From: Megamerina dolium
Lineage: Eukaryota > Arthropoda > Insecta > Diptera > Megamerinidae
Direction: 5' to 3'
Length of the DNA stretch: 64,000 bases
Assembly: GCA_963854835.1 (NCBI GenBank)
Contig: OY978525.1
Location: forward strand, 81,159,775-81,223,774
The translations under genes and the position numbers were made by a program. The first letter of the stretch is position 1, and each line of letters opens with the position of its first letter. Positions 43,340-55,740 of this stretch are shown here, in pieces. The notes under the pieces are model-generated. The model was not told the origin of the DNA. It searched no databases and saw nothing but the letters and a program-made list of their open reading frames with translations.

Positions 43340-44683
43340 TTTTATTTAAAAAAAGAAGCAATAGCTAAAAGTGAGAAATTTTCTGATTAATCGAATAATT
43401 TCTAATTCGAATAATCGATATGTTGATTAAAAAAATATTTTGGCAACGATTATTAATATTTATTTTTTGTTATTTATATTATACAATATGAATAAAGATA
43501 TACATATAAGCAGACTTGAGTAACATCGGATGCAATTATAATTACAAACGTACAATGTAAATGATTATACTAATAGTTGATTTATTTTACATTGTAGTTT
43601 ATTTCATTGTTTTTTAAAATCTCGTTACAATATGTGTTGTCCAAGGATTACTTTTGCCAGCCAGATATATACTTAGGAACTAACCAAAACCCAAAACCCT
43701 TGGACGAACCCTTTTACAGTCTCACTCCTCATGGTAAATTTAGACGATACTAGAAAGGAATATGCTGTAAGCACAACACAGGTGAAAGGCGAATATTTCG
43801 ATGCGAATGTTCGTTGTAAAAAATAGAACCACTGATGTATAAATTGCCGTGGTTATATTTCCAATGAATTAACGCCAATCACGGCGTTATTTTCCGTTTC
43901 ACCAATTTGGATTGTTGGGCGGTTACACATGATTACTGAGACAGATATGTAATCTTTTATACCTTCGTATGATGCAGTTGCTGTATGTTTTTACTTTTGG
44001 TTTTTCACGCAAACACTTATATTTCCACAAACTTGAATTCGTCGATAAGGGAAGAGAAACGAGTGCATTGTTTGTATCTTTTGTCTTCGAACTAGTGTTT
44101 TCCGAAAGACAAGTTTCCACGTGGAAAATCAGCTGAATTTTGCAAATATTATGAAAACGAAATGTAGGCACTTATTAGTCGAAATAAAAATAGAAAACTA
44201 GTTGGAACTTAAAAATAGTATTGACCTTCTTGACAAAATTTCATTACCAAAATCTGTCAAAAAGCCGATGCCAAATTTATGTTGAAACTTAATTTTGACT
44301 ATGACACGGTGGCTTCTGTTTTCAAAGTCATCAAAATAATTGTGCTGCACTAAATTTCAATTGATTTCATAATGGATACCGCGCTGAATGATGTCATCAA
44401 AACAGCAACCATATATGCTGAGAATGTGTGTGTTTTTGGATCGATAATCATAGAAGTGTTCTGGGAAAAATAATTGAGTTAATAGAAAAAGTATCATCGA
44501 AAAATCGGCAAAAAAATAAAAAGATCAAGTGGGGTAAAAATTACAAGAGAAACGAAGTACAAACGGCTTGTTCACATTCTTGATAACGGATTTACAACAT
44601 AACGACTTCTGGTCCTTCAAGAATTACATAATTAATTAAATAATTACATTATTTTTATACATAAGGATGACCAATGCGAAATT
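43340..44683. other. Unassigned AT-rich interval, possibly left part of a Harbinger relic
   Basis: No clear gene. 43923-44171 is open on the minus strand without a recognisable motif. Given the MADF ORF and MITE-like end to the right, it may be the remains of the rest of that element, but no left terminus is seen. Confidence 0.35.
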
Positions 44684-45088
44684 CTAGCTGATTGAAAAGG
44701 ATATAAAAAAGTGAAACGCCTGTTGGAAATGCAATACCGCCAGATCAATAACTGGCAGTGCTGGTGTCAATAGTTGTCTACATTTTCCTATATTGGCTTC
44801 AAAGGACTGAATTTTTGCCCGTATATCATGTAGGACTACATGATATACGCTAGCATCTAGGGCCTGTTCCAGATTTTCCCGATTAGAATAACTTGGATTT
44901 TTTGTATCCCACAAGCGTTCATTAATTTGCAGCAGAGTAATAACTTCTTCAGTGGGAGGTATGCTCCTCGAAAACACCATTTCCAAATAAAATAATAAAT
45001 TTAAAGTTATAGAATTTTTTTGCTTATCGAGAAAATTGAAATATGGCAACACTGATGAAATTGGTCTGATTGGTGTCGAGAACAGCAT
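44684..45088 (-). pseudogene. MADF-like ORF beside a MITE-type terminus
   Basis: Minus-strand frame of 134 codons. The stretch EEVITLLQINERLWDTKNPSYSNRENLEQAL matches the first two helices of a MADF domain, including the LWD...Y signature; I give it in words because it is long. The rest is not recognised. Its neighbour at 45190-45349 carries the MITE terminus. Confidence 0.55.
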
Positions 45089-45189
45089 TCAGAACTGATT
45101 GATATGCTCATGTTCAATTGATTGGTAATATAACCACGGCATTAGCGAATATGCCTATTGTTTTGTAATTTGCATACAAAATAAGTTCA

Positions 45190-45349
45190 CAATAGAAAAC
45201 CACAGTGTTGCCACCGAAAATGCCCTAATCCTCTTTATTTTTATGAATTAACTCTAGACCTAATGCGGATTAACTGCAGTTAATGCCAGAGTTGATTCCT
45301 AATTAACCCGTTAATTAGAACTAACTTTACCGGCTGTCTGTCTAGGCTA
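45190..45349. repeat. Right end of a MITE-family Harbinger element
   Basis: Matches the MITE 1 and MITE 2 end (GTGTTGCCA...CCCTAATCCTCT...GAATTAACTC...GTCTGTCTAGGCTA) with more divergence. TAA follows at 45350-45352. No left end found. Confidence 0.7.
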
Positions 45350-45535
45350 TAAGGCAATCCAAGAGTCAAATTTTGATGCACTTATTTTGAAGTAAGTGTA
45401 TAGAAAAAATCTATCAAAGTGAAAAATTCAAAAATACTTTGAAACATTAACTTTCTATTTAATTACAGGAGTCAAACATTTCACATAGATTCATTTATTC
45501 GTTTTTTTTTTCGATTATTATTAATTTTACTTTAA

Positions 45536-46601
45536 TCGATAAAGTATGGCACGATGGCCTTATTTACAAACTCAAACTATTACTGCCTGCAAATGTCTCC
45601 TCATTGCTTAGTAGCTACCTCACGAAAAGACAATTTCTCGTACATCACAAGGATTACACAACAAATCCATTGGATATTCACGCTGGCGTTCCTCAAGGAA
45701 GCGTTTTGGGTCCCTTACTGTATCTCTTATACACTTCAGATATGCCCAACAATAACTATACATTCATATCGACCTTTGCTGATGATATGGCAATATTGTG
45801 CTCTCGCTCTAACCCCATAGAAGCTACTAAACTCCTGCAGACTCATGTCGATTCTCTCGAAATCTGGCTAGCAAAATGGCGTATAAAAGTCAATGAATCA
45901 AAGAGCGTACATGTAACCTTCACGCTAAGGCTAGATACATGTCCCCCACTTAAAATTAATGGCCAATCAGTTCCACAATGTTCCTCAACAAAGTACTTGG
46001 GTATTCACCTCGACAGAAGGCTGACATGGAAAAATCACATAGAGGCAAAGAAAACTCAGATCAAGCTTAAAATGAATCAGTTATGGTGGCTGTTACACAA
46101 AAGATCAAAGTTGAATCTTGAATACAAAGTGCTATTATATAAAGCAATCCTGAAACCAATCTGGACTTATGGTATTCAGTTTTGGGGCACCGCATCTCCC
46201 TCTAATATCGAAAAATTGCAGCGAATACAATCCAAGTGTCTGCGAATTATTGTAAATGCGCCTTGGTATATGAGGAACGTTAACATCCATCGAGATTTAA
46301 ATGTATCCACAATTTCTGAGGAAGTTGCAATGTCCTGCAGAAGCTACATTCAAAAATTACACAATCATCCGAATCCCCTTGCTAGGCAATTGTTGCTGAG
46401 CAAGGGGCATCGTCGATTAAAAAGAAAAGACACACTGAATATGCTGTAAAATTGCTACATCTCGCGACTCACCAAATTGTGATGGAACGTAGGGGATATC
46501 ACATAGTTTATTTAGTTTGTAAGATTTGAATACTTATTGTTAGTTTCTTGTATTTAAGAAAGATTCAATAAAAAAAAAAAAATAAGCTAACAAAAAAAAA
46601 A
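45536..46601 (+). mobile_element. 5'-truncated Jockey-like LINE
   Basis: ACTTTAAT at 45529-45536 and 46602-46609 looks like a target duplication. Starts inside RT, ends in an A-rich tail with AATAAA at 46566. Truncation at the 5' end is the usual outcome of target-primed insertion. Confidence 0.82.
45544..46449 (+). CDS. Jockey-like LINE reverse transcriptase, C-terminal part
   Basis: Open from 45544 (KVWHDGLIYKL) to TAA at 46447, about 300 codons with no break. GVPQGSVLGPLLYLLYTSD, FADDMAIL (the catalytic FADD) and STKYLGIHLDRRLTWKNHI are Jockey-clade RT and thumb motifs. The endonuclease, ORF1 and the first half of RT are lost by truncation, so the open frame has no ATG of its own and is unlikely to be functional. 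Confidence 0.88.
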   Translation, partial: VWHDGLIYKLKLLLPANVSSLLSSYLTKRQFLVHHKDYTTNPLDIHAGVPQGSVLGPLLYLLYTSDMPNNNYTFISTFADDMAILCSRSNPIEATKLLQTHVDSLEIWLAKWRIKVNESKSVHVTFTLRLDTCPPLKINGQSVPQCSSTKYLGIHLDRRLTWKNHIEAKKTQIKLKMNQLWWLLHKRSKLNLEYKVLLYKAILKPIWTYGIQFWGTASPSNIEKLQRIQSKCLRIIVNAPWYMRNVNIHRDLNVSTISEEVAMSCRSYIQKLHNHPNPLARQLLLSKGHRRLKRKDTLNML

Positions 46602-46870
46602 ACTTTAATTACATCAACTTGTTAACATTTTTTTATTTGTTACAATAATTAAAAAAATAAAAATATTTGTTAAAATACATTGTTTTGCGGTAAAAAAATA
46701 AAAAAGAAAAAACCATAATTTTGAGTTGAGTGTTAATAATTTTGACACTATCTGAACAGATATTGATATTTAGACACATAGTAATTTTGACACTACCTAA
46801 ACATGCTTTGGCATATCCTCTGAATGACATGTGCACAAATTTACCGATTGTCTTACTTTTATAATTATAC
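46602..46870. other. Unassigned AT-rich interval
   Basis: Nothing recognised beyond A/T runs. Confidence 0.4.
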
Positions 46871-47308
46871 TTTTAGGTTTTTTATTTTGCGAATGTGTAA
46901 TTCTATTTGAATCAACCTTGTTCGATCGCTGGATTCAGTCAATAATAATTGCGACACTTATTTTGTACAACTATACACAGCAACAATTTATTTAATCAAC
47001 TCTATTTACAATAAACTATTAACCATAACTCTTTAAGGCACTTGCAACTTTTGCCTCTGATACTGCACCAATGTTTGCGTGATCACTTTCGAGATTTTAT
47101 TGAATTCATTTGTCAAAAACGAATCCTATTTATACTCTGTGACAACACTCTAGAATCGTCCTTTATCGTAGTCGAGATTCATATATTTCTTTCTCGTTGA
47201 AGTGTTCTGGTTATCGCCTATTTCTTTTTGTTGACATTCGTTTCGATGTTGCCAATATTCTTATCACTCACAATAGTGATGAGTAACCCACCACCGATAC
47301 TCGTTACA
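46871..47308 (-). repeat. 3' LTR of GypA copy G
   Basis: Begins TGTAACGAGTATCGG on the minus strand at 47308, with many substitutions against the other LTRs. The left end near 46871 is degraded. Confidence 0.82.
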
Positions 47309-47324
47309 CTGTCCTCCTCTTAAC

Positions 47325-48398
47325 CTTGTTCCTTCCGAACAAGTTTTTATACTTCTCCCTGATATGGCGCAAGTCGCTCCAAGTGCACCACTTTAAACTT
47401 TGCTCTTTTATTCCAGGCACGTTGAATACGATACACTACGTCATTTATCTTTGCTATAATCTCATATGGTCCCTCCCAATGAGTCTGTAGTTTAGGGGAC
47501 AGCGCGCAAATTGTCCTTCGGAAATTTTAGGTCGTAGATGAAATGACTGACCGCACAAGTATTCATGGAAATGTATTCCAGTATTGCGAGCAACTCTCCT
47601 TGAGTGACAATAGTTTTTTTTTGGCTTCGACTGTAGTATGCTATTACCTTTTTTGCCCATCTATGATCTGAGAGAGCACACCACCTATTCCATAGCCACT
47701 CGCATCTGTGTCCAACACAAACTTTTGACCAGATACTGGATACGCTAATACTGGTGCTGAAAGCTGAAAGCTGTTCAAATGCTTTCTGTTGTTCCTCGCC
47801 CCACACAAATGGTTTGTTCTTTCTTGTTTACTCATGCAGACTGCAGGTGATGTTTGCAAATCCAGGAACAAATCGTCTATAGTAGGAACATAAGCCTAGA
47901 AAGCTTCTTCACCCGTAAAGATTCGACGGAATAGGTCATTCTTGTACTGCTGCTACTTTGTCCTTTTTTCTGTTGATGACCAAGATATTCAATATTTCAC
48001 CTAAAGAGTGCACACCATTTCATATTCAGTTTAAGCCCTGCTGATTGTATACGCTCAAATACTTCTCTCAACTTTTCCAGGTGGTCGTTAAAATCTTTTT
48101 CCATCACGATAATGTCATCGAAGTATACCAAGCACGTTTTCCAGTGTAGTCCTCTGAGTACACGCTTCATTAATCGTTCGAAAGTAGCTGGCGCATTGCA
48201 TAAACCAAATGGCATGACTGTAAATTGCCATACACCATACAGAGGCTCAAACCTCTTTACCAAATCGCTCTTGATTATAGAATGTGAAGCACCAGTATCC
48301 AGGGTTAACATGAACTCTATATTGTCCAGTTTTACATCAATAGTCAAGCTGCTTGGCACACGCTGTAGTTGTGAAATGTGAATGATGGGGCAATCCAC
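47325..48398 (-). pseudogene. GypA copy G pol with large deletions
   Basis: 48398-47997 starts with protease DTGASHS and passes directly, in frame, into RT at GVWQFTVMPFGL, with about 1.1 kb removed; the active site is YFDD instead of YLDD. After a gap 47492-47880 encodes RNase H fragments, then the frame meets the HWEGPYEIIAKI end of integrase with the whole integrase core missing. Confidence 0.87.
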
Positions 48399-48404
48399 TG
48401 TTGG

Positions 48405-49383
48405 TTATGTCGATTTAGTTTAACGATGGATTTGTGTTAGTGGAGCGATCGCTGTCCACCTTATTCTCCTTCTTTTGTCTTCCTGGAGATCTTGATTGCT
48501 TTTTTCGTAGATAGCAGTCACGCGCCATGTGTCCTGGTTTGTCGCAAATAAATCACTTACCAGTAAATTTGTCGACCTGTTGTTCTTCCTTCAGACTGCA
48601 CTACTGACTTAACTGCCTGACACACTGCTTCAACCAGATCTGATGTTTCTGCCTCTAGTTGGCGTACACGTGGTACTGGTCAACACATTACTAATTGTTT
48701 CCGCATATGTACCCCTTGCTATCATGACTAGGGCACGCATAGTTTCTCCGTCGCGTATACCATCTATGAATGCCTCTATTTTTATTTTATCGATGAATTC
48801 TTCCGAATTACCAGAGGATGCAAGATGATATAAGCGCTCAATGTCGGAAGCGAAATCCGGAAGGCTCTCATTACTCTCTTGAACTCGCGATCTTAACTCC
48901 GCTCGATGTAATTGGCTCTTGTATTCATTTCCATATTTCCGCTGTAGTGTGTCCATCAGTGAATGGTAGCTACCACGATCTTTCTCTGGAACCATCTGTA
49001 ACACCTCGGAAGCATTACCCTTTAATGCGACCTTTAAAGCAGCAGTCTTGTCACTATCGTCCCATCGATTCTTCGAAGCTGTTGTCTCGAACTGAAGTTT
49101 GAAGATGTTGAATGTCGTGGTTACATCAAATGTTGGTGGCTTTAGTTTGATTGTACTGCATTCTCTAATCACTGATGTAGATGGACCGTTTATTTTTTGT
49201 TGATTGAGTTCGTGCTGTAATTTCTCGAACTTATCTTCCAAATCATCTACGTGTTCCTTAAGATCTGTGACCTTTTCATTAATGGCTCCGGAAATTTCCT
49301 GAAATCTAATCTCAATTCCCTTTTGTAGATTTTCGATGAAGTGTCCTTGGCGAGCCGAATGTTCTTGAATTGCAGTGTACTCG
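48405..49383 (-). pseudogene. GypA copy G gag
   Basis: Minus strand: helical segment, gag core and, in another frame near 48550-48480, the zinc knuckle; GTTAAAC before TAA is retained near 48416-48422. The N-terminal quarter is replaced by unrelated sequence from 49384. Confidence 0.85.
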
Positions 49384-49640
49384 GAGTACACTGAAGTAAT
49401 GACAACAAGAAGGATGTGAGTGCAAGAAATATATTGTATTTGGGCCATGAAGTTAGTGGTTTCTTTGCCATAACGTTCAAGAAGATAAAATAGCGAGATC
49501 CTGAACAATTTCGCATCGCAACTCGAATGAAATCCACAGTCTTTGATGCTTTATTAAGCCTTACAAAGTTTGTAAAAGCATTCCAAACAACCAGCAATTC
49601 TGGTGGAGTGTAGACTGTTCCTTTCATTTATGTTATTTCC
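49384..49640 (-). other. Unrecognised open frames fused to copy G gag
   Basis: Two overlapping minus-strand frames (to 49508 and 49627) run from unrelated sequence into gag. One has a hydrophobic stretch (HILLVVITSVYS). I do not recognise it; it could be another element or a scrap of host sequence. Confidence 0.35.
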
Positions 49641-50269
49641 ACGAAAAGTCTTGAATAAAGAGTGCAATGCCTTGTATATTGCATTTTTATTTCATTATCA
49701 CATTTTATTTCATTTCGATAAACTATCATTACTATCATTTTGATTTACAGCGTTATAGTATTAGAATTTGTGCACAAAAAGTGTAGTTGTCATTTTACAC
49801 ATGAAAGTAGAATTTTCAACTTTTGTACGTTTAAATACTTTTACGCTCGACTTGAGTTTTTGTGTCTTGGAACACACATTTTTTAAGCAATAAAAACAGA
49901 TAAAGAACTTTTGTTTATTTTAATTTATTTATTTCACAAATTTCAACCGTTTTGACAGGAACCTTAAGACTAATTAACTTTTCTAAGTTACATCGTTCCT
50001 CAATTCAAAAAGAATAAATTTACTTTATTAGCAAAAACGGAAAGTGCATAAAAATAAAAAGAGAAATTGTGTGGCAAAATATTTTCAGGGTTTCTGTTAA
50101 AAATATTTTAGGTGCGGCAATTTAAACAATTGGTCATATATAGTCTTTTTTATTTATCATATTTACCCTTTTTTCTTCTATGACTAGTATTCGGATCTAC
50201 TCGGTAAAATGTGTGTTTATATAAATTTGTTTATTGACTGTACTATCTATAATATTATGGTTGTTTTTA
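49641..50269. other. Unassigned AT-rich interval; GypH 3' LTR expected here
   Basis: No frame or repeat identified. The 3' LTR of GypH should lie in or left of this stretch, but no partner LTR exists in the window to define it. Confidence 0.35.
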
Positions 50270-50590
50270 TCGCTATCGTCGATATGTTGAATGATTTCTT
50301 GTCAATCGTCGTCGTACAGTTAACCATTTGTAGGCATAGCCCACGAAGTTAAATAGTCGACTACGTTTTCCTACGTTCTAACGGATTTCTGTTTTGATTT
50401 TCTTGTTTTTATTTTCGTTTTAATCATTTCCTTGTTATTCAAATCTAAATTGTTAATATTGCTTTCGATTTGATTCACAATAAGGCTTAATTCTTTTGCG
50501 TCAATTACATGCAGAATTGTAGCCGATTGATTTACTAATTCAATTTTTTCAATTTGATTTGTGTGTAACCCGACTCTTCAGTAATTGGTT
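50270..50590 (-). pseudogene. env-like remnant of GypH
   Basis: Minus strand downstream of integrase: ILQIKPITEESGYTQI and NQSATILHVIDAKELSLIV, followed by a basic KTKIKTRKSKQKS stretch where errantivirus Env has its processing region. Similarity is to the N-terminal part of 17.6/297-type Env as I recall it. Stops follow; no transmembrane part is left. Confidence 0.45.
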
Positions 50591-51475
50591 TAATTTGAAG
50601 TATCCCTTGGTTTTGGTCATGTGTATAATCACCATCATTATGAATGCTAAATTTAGAGGCTCTTTTAATATTTGTTGTTTGGATATTTTGTAGATTACGT
50701 TTTATAAATTTTGGTTCTTCTTTATACCTTAAACTTTTGTAATTTTTTACAAACTCTGTTTCTCTTCCTTCTTCGTAAGATTCCTTATTGCGATTGAGTT
50801 TTTGAATTACCTGATTTTTTCTGTCTTCAACTCTTCTTCTGATAAGTTCATTATCTATTTTTCCATTTATTATATCAAATGGAGAACATTTAATAGTGCT
50901 GTGAACCGTGTTATTGTAAAATATTATGGCCTTAGTCGTTTGGGTTACTATTGGCAATTTTTCCTCGAGACTAAATGTCCTAATTTTTTCGATTAGGGTA
51001 TTGTTTAGGCGTTCGATATCAGAATTTCCCGTATGATTGTTTGGTTTTGTGGCATGAAATTCGATTCTTTCTTCCGTTAAAAATTCTCTAACATATCTGG
51101 AATTAAATTCGTTATCAAAGACAATCTTTTTAATAGGACTTTTTATTGCCAAAAATTCATTTATTTTACTTACAATCGTTTGATTGTATGTATGGTGTAA
51201 ATGAAATCCCACAGCATGCTTCGTGAATTCATCGATTCTTTTGTTATTGAAAAAACAGCTTAAAGCAGCTTACAATTGTTTCGAGAATTGAGAAACGGGC
51301 TTTAAAATTTTCTGCTTGAGAATGCACAGTTTCGCTGTCTACTGAGTCATCGCGGTTACTAATGTTTACATTTGAATTTTCTTGTTGAGTATAGTCTGCA
51401 GTCTGTTGGACTGCCAGAGAACATGCTGATACCTCTTCATGCTCTAAAACGTTTATATTTTTAATCTATAGCATT
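50535..51475 (-). pseudogene. GypH integrase core
   Basis: 50535-51212 open on the minus strand. IVFDNEFNSRYV carries the second Asp and SDIERLNNTLIEKI the Glu of the DDE triad. Upstream (51213-51475) only traces such as RIDEFTKHAVGF remain and the zinc domain is gone. Confidence 0.82.
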
Positions 51476-52497
51476 TCATTTAAGTTGATTCCCAAATTCT
51501 CGAAATATAATGTATTTAATTCGGCTGAGAAATGAGCAAACTATCGCCAATAATTCTTTGTTGATAGTGGAGTAAATATATTCATGGTTGTTCAATGTTC
51601 GCGACGCAAGTGAAATTGGATGTGACTTTTGAGTTAAAACTGCACCAATTATGAAATTGCTGGCGTCAGTAATAAGCTTAAAGCGTTTATAGAGGTCAGG
51701 GTACCTCAAAATAGGAGGATTTGTAATATTTTCTATAGTTTCTCAAAAGAAACAATATAGTTTGGATCTCTTATGTTGACCTTTCTATTTTTCTTCAAAT
51801 ATGTTACCGTAGGATATGCTATTTTGAAATAGTTTTTTTATAAATTTTCTATAGAAACCTATGACGCCTAAAAAGGATTTAATTTGTTTTTGTATTGTGG
51901 AGAACTTCTAATTTTGAATAATCTCAACCGTACTTGGGTTTGGCTTTATACCTTCAGGTGGAACGATGTGTCCCAAAATTTCAATTTCTTTTTTTAAGAT
52001 ATTACATTTTTTAATTTGCATTTTAAGTCCAACTTCTCTTATTTTTTTAAATATTTTTCTCATGTTTCCTATATGTTCCGATAACGATGTGCTGAATATC
52101 AAAATATCGTCCAGATATACCGCACTAAGTTTGTTTATGTAATTACGGAGCACAGAATTCATAAGTCTCTGAAAGGTCAAAGGGGCATTTTTAAGTCCAA
52201 ATATAGCCCTTATAAATTCATAGTGCCCGAAAGGGGTGGAAATGGCAGTTTTCTTAATGTCGTTTTCCTCCATCAAGATTTGGTGAAAACCTTTAGCTAG
52301 ATTAATAGAAAAAAACTATTGGGCTTTGTCTAGCTTGTCCGATTCCATCCATATTAGGAATTGGGAATATAATATTTATAGTAATTTCATTCATCTTTCT
52401 ATAATCTACAACTCACCATTTTTGAACGACGGAGTTGACGAGTTTTTTTTTGGCAGCCATAAAGGGCTGTTGTAAGGTGAATTGCTTTTTGTAATTA
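51476..52497 (-). pseudogene. GypH RNase H and RT (main part)
   Basis: 51476-51709 RNase H (LITDASNFIIGAVL, STINKELLAIV). 51908-52276 RT palm: STPFGHYEFIRAIFGLKNAP and AVYLDDILIF with the catalytic YLDD. 52300-52497 has NSPLWLPKK and other early RT motifs with stops. The frame continues at 56690, beyond the LINE insertion. Confidence 0.85.
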
Positions 52498-52619
52498 ATA
52501 ATAATATATATTTTAGTGATTGGCCGAATCAGACCACTTATATGGGTCCCTTTTCGTCCCTCAAATCGTGTGTTAATTATTTGTTTGGTTGCAGAATTAT
52601 TCTACTTCCTTCCTCACAA

Positions 52620-55600
52620 TAACATCACACGTTATTTCAAGCATGACTTTGTGTGGTATGTTCCACATTTCGATTTCATAAATAAATTAGCGACCCTGTG
52701 TGGACATTCTCCTGCTTGCCAATGCAGGGCACTGACACACTATGTGCGCCGCTGTCTCTGCCTCTTCCATGCACAATCTGCAATATAAGCATCCTCCCCT
52801 CCAACAACACCCATCTTGCTGAGGTGGTATCTGAAATTGCCTTGCCCAGTTATTAATGCAGTCAACCAGCTTAGAGTTAACCGTCCTAGACTGAGAGCCC
52901 TCCCCGATTCAGTGCCCTTTGATAGCCTCAACGAAGCCTTTGCCTGACTACAAGTGGATAAGTTCTCCCATCTCGTAAGATGGAGTTTCTTTGAGTCGTC
53001 TTCAATCAGTGTTCTGTGTGACTTTTCAGTCATCTTCAGCCTACCCATTCCTTCCATTGGCATTTGCGCCTCCTTTACACTGCTATATAACAGTGACAGG
53101 ATGCCCCTGTGCCCTATCTCCGTTCCGAATCCATACCAATTATTGGTTGTCTTCAGACGTAATGCTGTTAATACCGCCGACTTCATAATATGCAAGTCCA
53201 ACGGCAGTAGCCCCAGAAATACTTCCAATGCTTCTACTGGGGAGTCCGGATAGCTCCGGTAATCCCAATGCAAGCCATTCTTTGCACCCTATCTAACTTG
53301 CTTTCGCTGTCTTTTGTCTTTTGGCTTTTGGTCTTTTGGGTGACCTTAGGCCACCAGACCACAGCAGCATACGTTATTAATGGCCTTACCATCGTTGTGT
53401 AGATCCAGTGCGCTGCTTTGGGAGTAATTCCCCACATGAGACCGAACACTCTTTTACACTTATGCAATACCCGCTTGCCTTTCTGGATCTTGTCATCGAC
53501 GTGACTATTCCAAGTTAGCTTGTTATCCAGGATGACAACTAGATGCTTTACTTCCCTGGAGACGTTGATGTCGTTGACGTTGACGTAGAGATCCAAAAAG
53601 CCTAAGAGGGTCCATTTGGAGTGCACCTCTCATGGTATCATAAATAGTGTCCAGGAACTTACCGCTCACCGTTACCGCTATGTCATCTGCATACCCGACG
53701 GTATGTCTGCCTTTTGAGTCCAGAAGCTGAAGTGGGGAATCAACCGTGATGTTCCAAAGGATAAGCGATAATACGCCCCCCTGTGGACACCCTTTGACTA
53801 CCCTACCTCTGAGTCTGTAACTCCCATTTTGAAAGTTTATTGCCCTTTTCCTCAGCATGCTGTCCACCCATCTTATAATGCTTGGGCTGACTTCCCGAGT
53901 AGCAAGGGCCATCCTTAGCTTATCGAAACCAATCTTATCGAAGGGACCTTCTATATCCATAAAAGTAGACATAGATATCCCTCCACAAAACAGTTCTCTC
54001 TCTACTACGCGAACGAGTTCGTGCAGGGTCGTTTCAGTGGATTTGCCGGCTCTGTATGCGTGCTGACACCTGCTCAGTGGTTTTGTCAGAAGCGTTGTCC
54101 TTTCCATGTAGTCCGCCAGTACTCCCTCCATACATTTAAGCAGAAAGGAGGTCAAGCTAACCGGCCGGAAAGATTTAGCCTCTTAGTAGTTCCTTTTTCC
54201 CGGCTTTGGAAGAAAAACAACCTTAGTCTCTCTCCATTGAGTCGGGATATATCCTGTAGCCAGGCAAGTAGTGAATATTCCCAGAATACTGCCTATCAGT
54301 GCTTCTGCACCCCACTGAAGTAGGGCTGGAAATATCCCGTCTGTACCCGCTGTTTTGAATGGAGAGAAACGCTAAATAGCGTTTATCTCTCCATCTCTGG
54401 TGACTAACCTTTCAGCTTCCAATCTTTCATTCCTGTTTGCACCCTTGCGGGTGGCTTCCCAAGGATCTTTCGATCTAAAGCTTCCTGGAAAATGCACCTC
54501 CATCAGGTATTTCAGTGGCTCTCTGATTGTCTCTGTAAAGGATCCATTTGTTTTGCGAATTAATCCCAATTTTGACACCAGGTCTTTTGATATAATCCTC
54601 TGTAATCTGCATACATCGGTCATATCTTGCATATTTGAGCAGAATTCCCTCCACGTTTTCTTTTTATGGTTGCGTAGAGTCTTCTTCAGCTCCCTTTTCT
54701 TTGATTTGTAGTCGTCCCACGCGTTGGGATCCCCGCTCATGTGATGATTAAAAGCCTTCCTTGTCTCCTTTTTTATTGATTCCAGTTCCCCATTCCACTA
54801 CATGGTGGAGCACATGGAGCAACTGGAGCACATGAAGTTTCAAATGCTTTGATCATGGTTGAGCTGATAGCCCTCACATGATACTCAACGTCTACGGTTG
54901 TTCTAGGTCTCTTAAACCTCCCTGGCAATAATTCCTCAAAACTTCGCTGTACCTTGTACAATCCGTTCGTTTCGGTATCCTTACTATTCTATAGTCGTTC
55001 CTATGTCTTTTATCGGACGTAACCCCAAACTGAGCGGGCCTGTGGTCCGACATGGTTAGTCTATCTACAACGCTCCAATCCAAAATCCTATCCAACATTT
55101 TGACATTCGTCAGGGTAACATAAATGACCTCGCAACGACGTGTGTCGACAAAGGTTGGTTCTGTCTACAAGTTCCCTATTGGCAACTTGTAGACCAAATC
55201 TCTCTATAAATTCGAGTAGACACTCTCCTCTATAGTTTTCATTGCTGCTGTCCCACACAGAACTGTGCGCATTGGCATCGCAGCCTTATATGAGACCAAC
55301 CCCCTTTCCATCGCAGAATCTCACTAGAGCTTCCACCTTTCTTGGAGGTGATCCCTCTGGAGAATCGTATGGAAGGTATGCTGATTCGATCATAAATGAA
55401 CCCGCACCGTCACCTATTCTCACTACTGTAAGATCCGGTGAGCACAAGTTAGACATTAGAATCGTACGTATCCCATGTCTAACTAAAATGCATGTCCTCA
55501 TCTTCCCCTCTGTTTGTGGATAAAACAAAGTGGTATTGCAGATAGGCCTTTGATCATTCCATGAAGGATCCAGGGCTCCTGAGCCAATGCAATGTCAAGC

Positions 55601-55740
55601 TCATCCTCGTCGAAGCTCCGCACCATCATTGCTGATGCTGCTTTGCTGTGGTGAATATTGAATTGACAAACATATAGTGGTTCCGCGCGCGGGAATTTAA
55701 CGACGGCCTGTTCAAGAACGCAGTTGAATCTCCGCCTGCG
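52620..55740 (-). pseudogene. LINE ORF2: endonuclease and reverse transcriptase
   Basis: Minus strand. Endonuclease start QFNIHHSKAASAMM and ALAQEPWI near 55650-55560, more of it to about 54890. RT 53523-54155: QHAYRAGKSTETTLHEL, KGCPQGGVLSLILWN, VGYADDIAV (YADD). Thumb and C-terminal region 52740-53620 (HLVVILDNKLTWNSHV; LITGQGNFRYHLSKMG). LOA elements carry RNase H between these last two; here the frame goes from one to the other in about 35 codons, so it is deleted or the clade is different. Confidence 0.85.

Larger units (their letters stand above)
46871..49383 (-). mobile_element. GypA copy G, old and heavily deleted
   Basis: Minus strand: gag 48405-49383, protease joined to RT 47997-48398, RNase H 47492-47880, end of integrase 47325-47500, purine tract, 3' LTR 46871-47308. 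Clearly more diverged from A, B and E than they are from each other. No 5' LTR is seen. Confidence 0.88.

Noticed and set aside
52516..53253. Plus-strand open frames of 65-99 codons
   Set aside because: They are antisense to the LINE ORF2 coding and show no motif.
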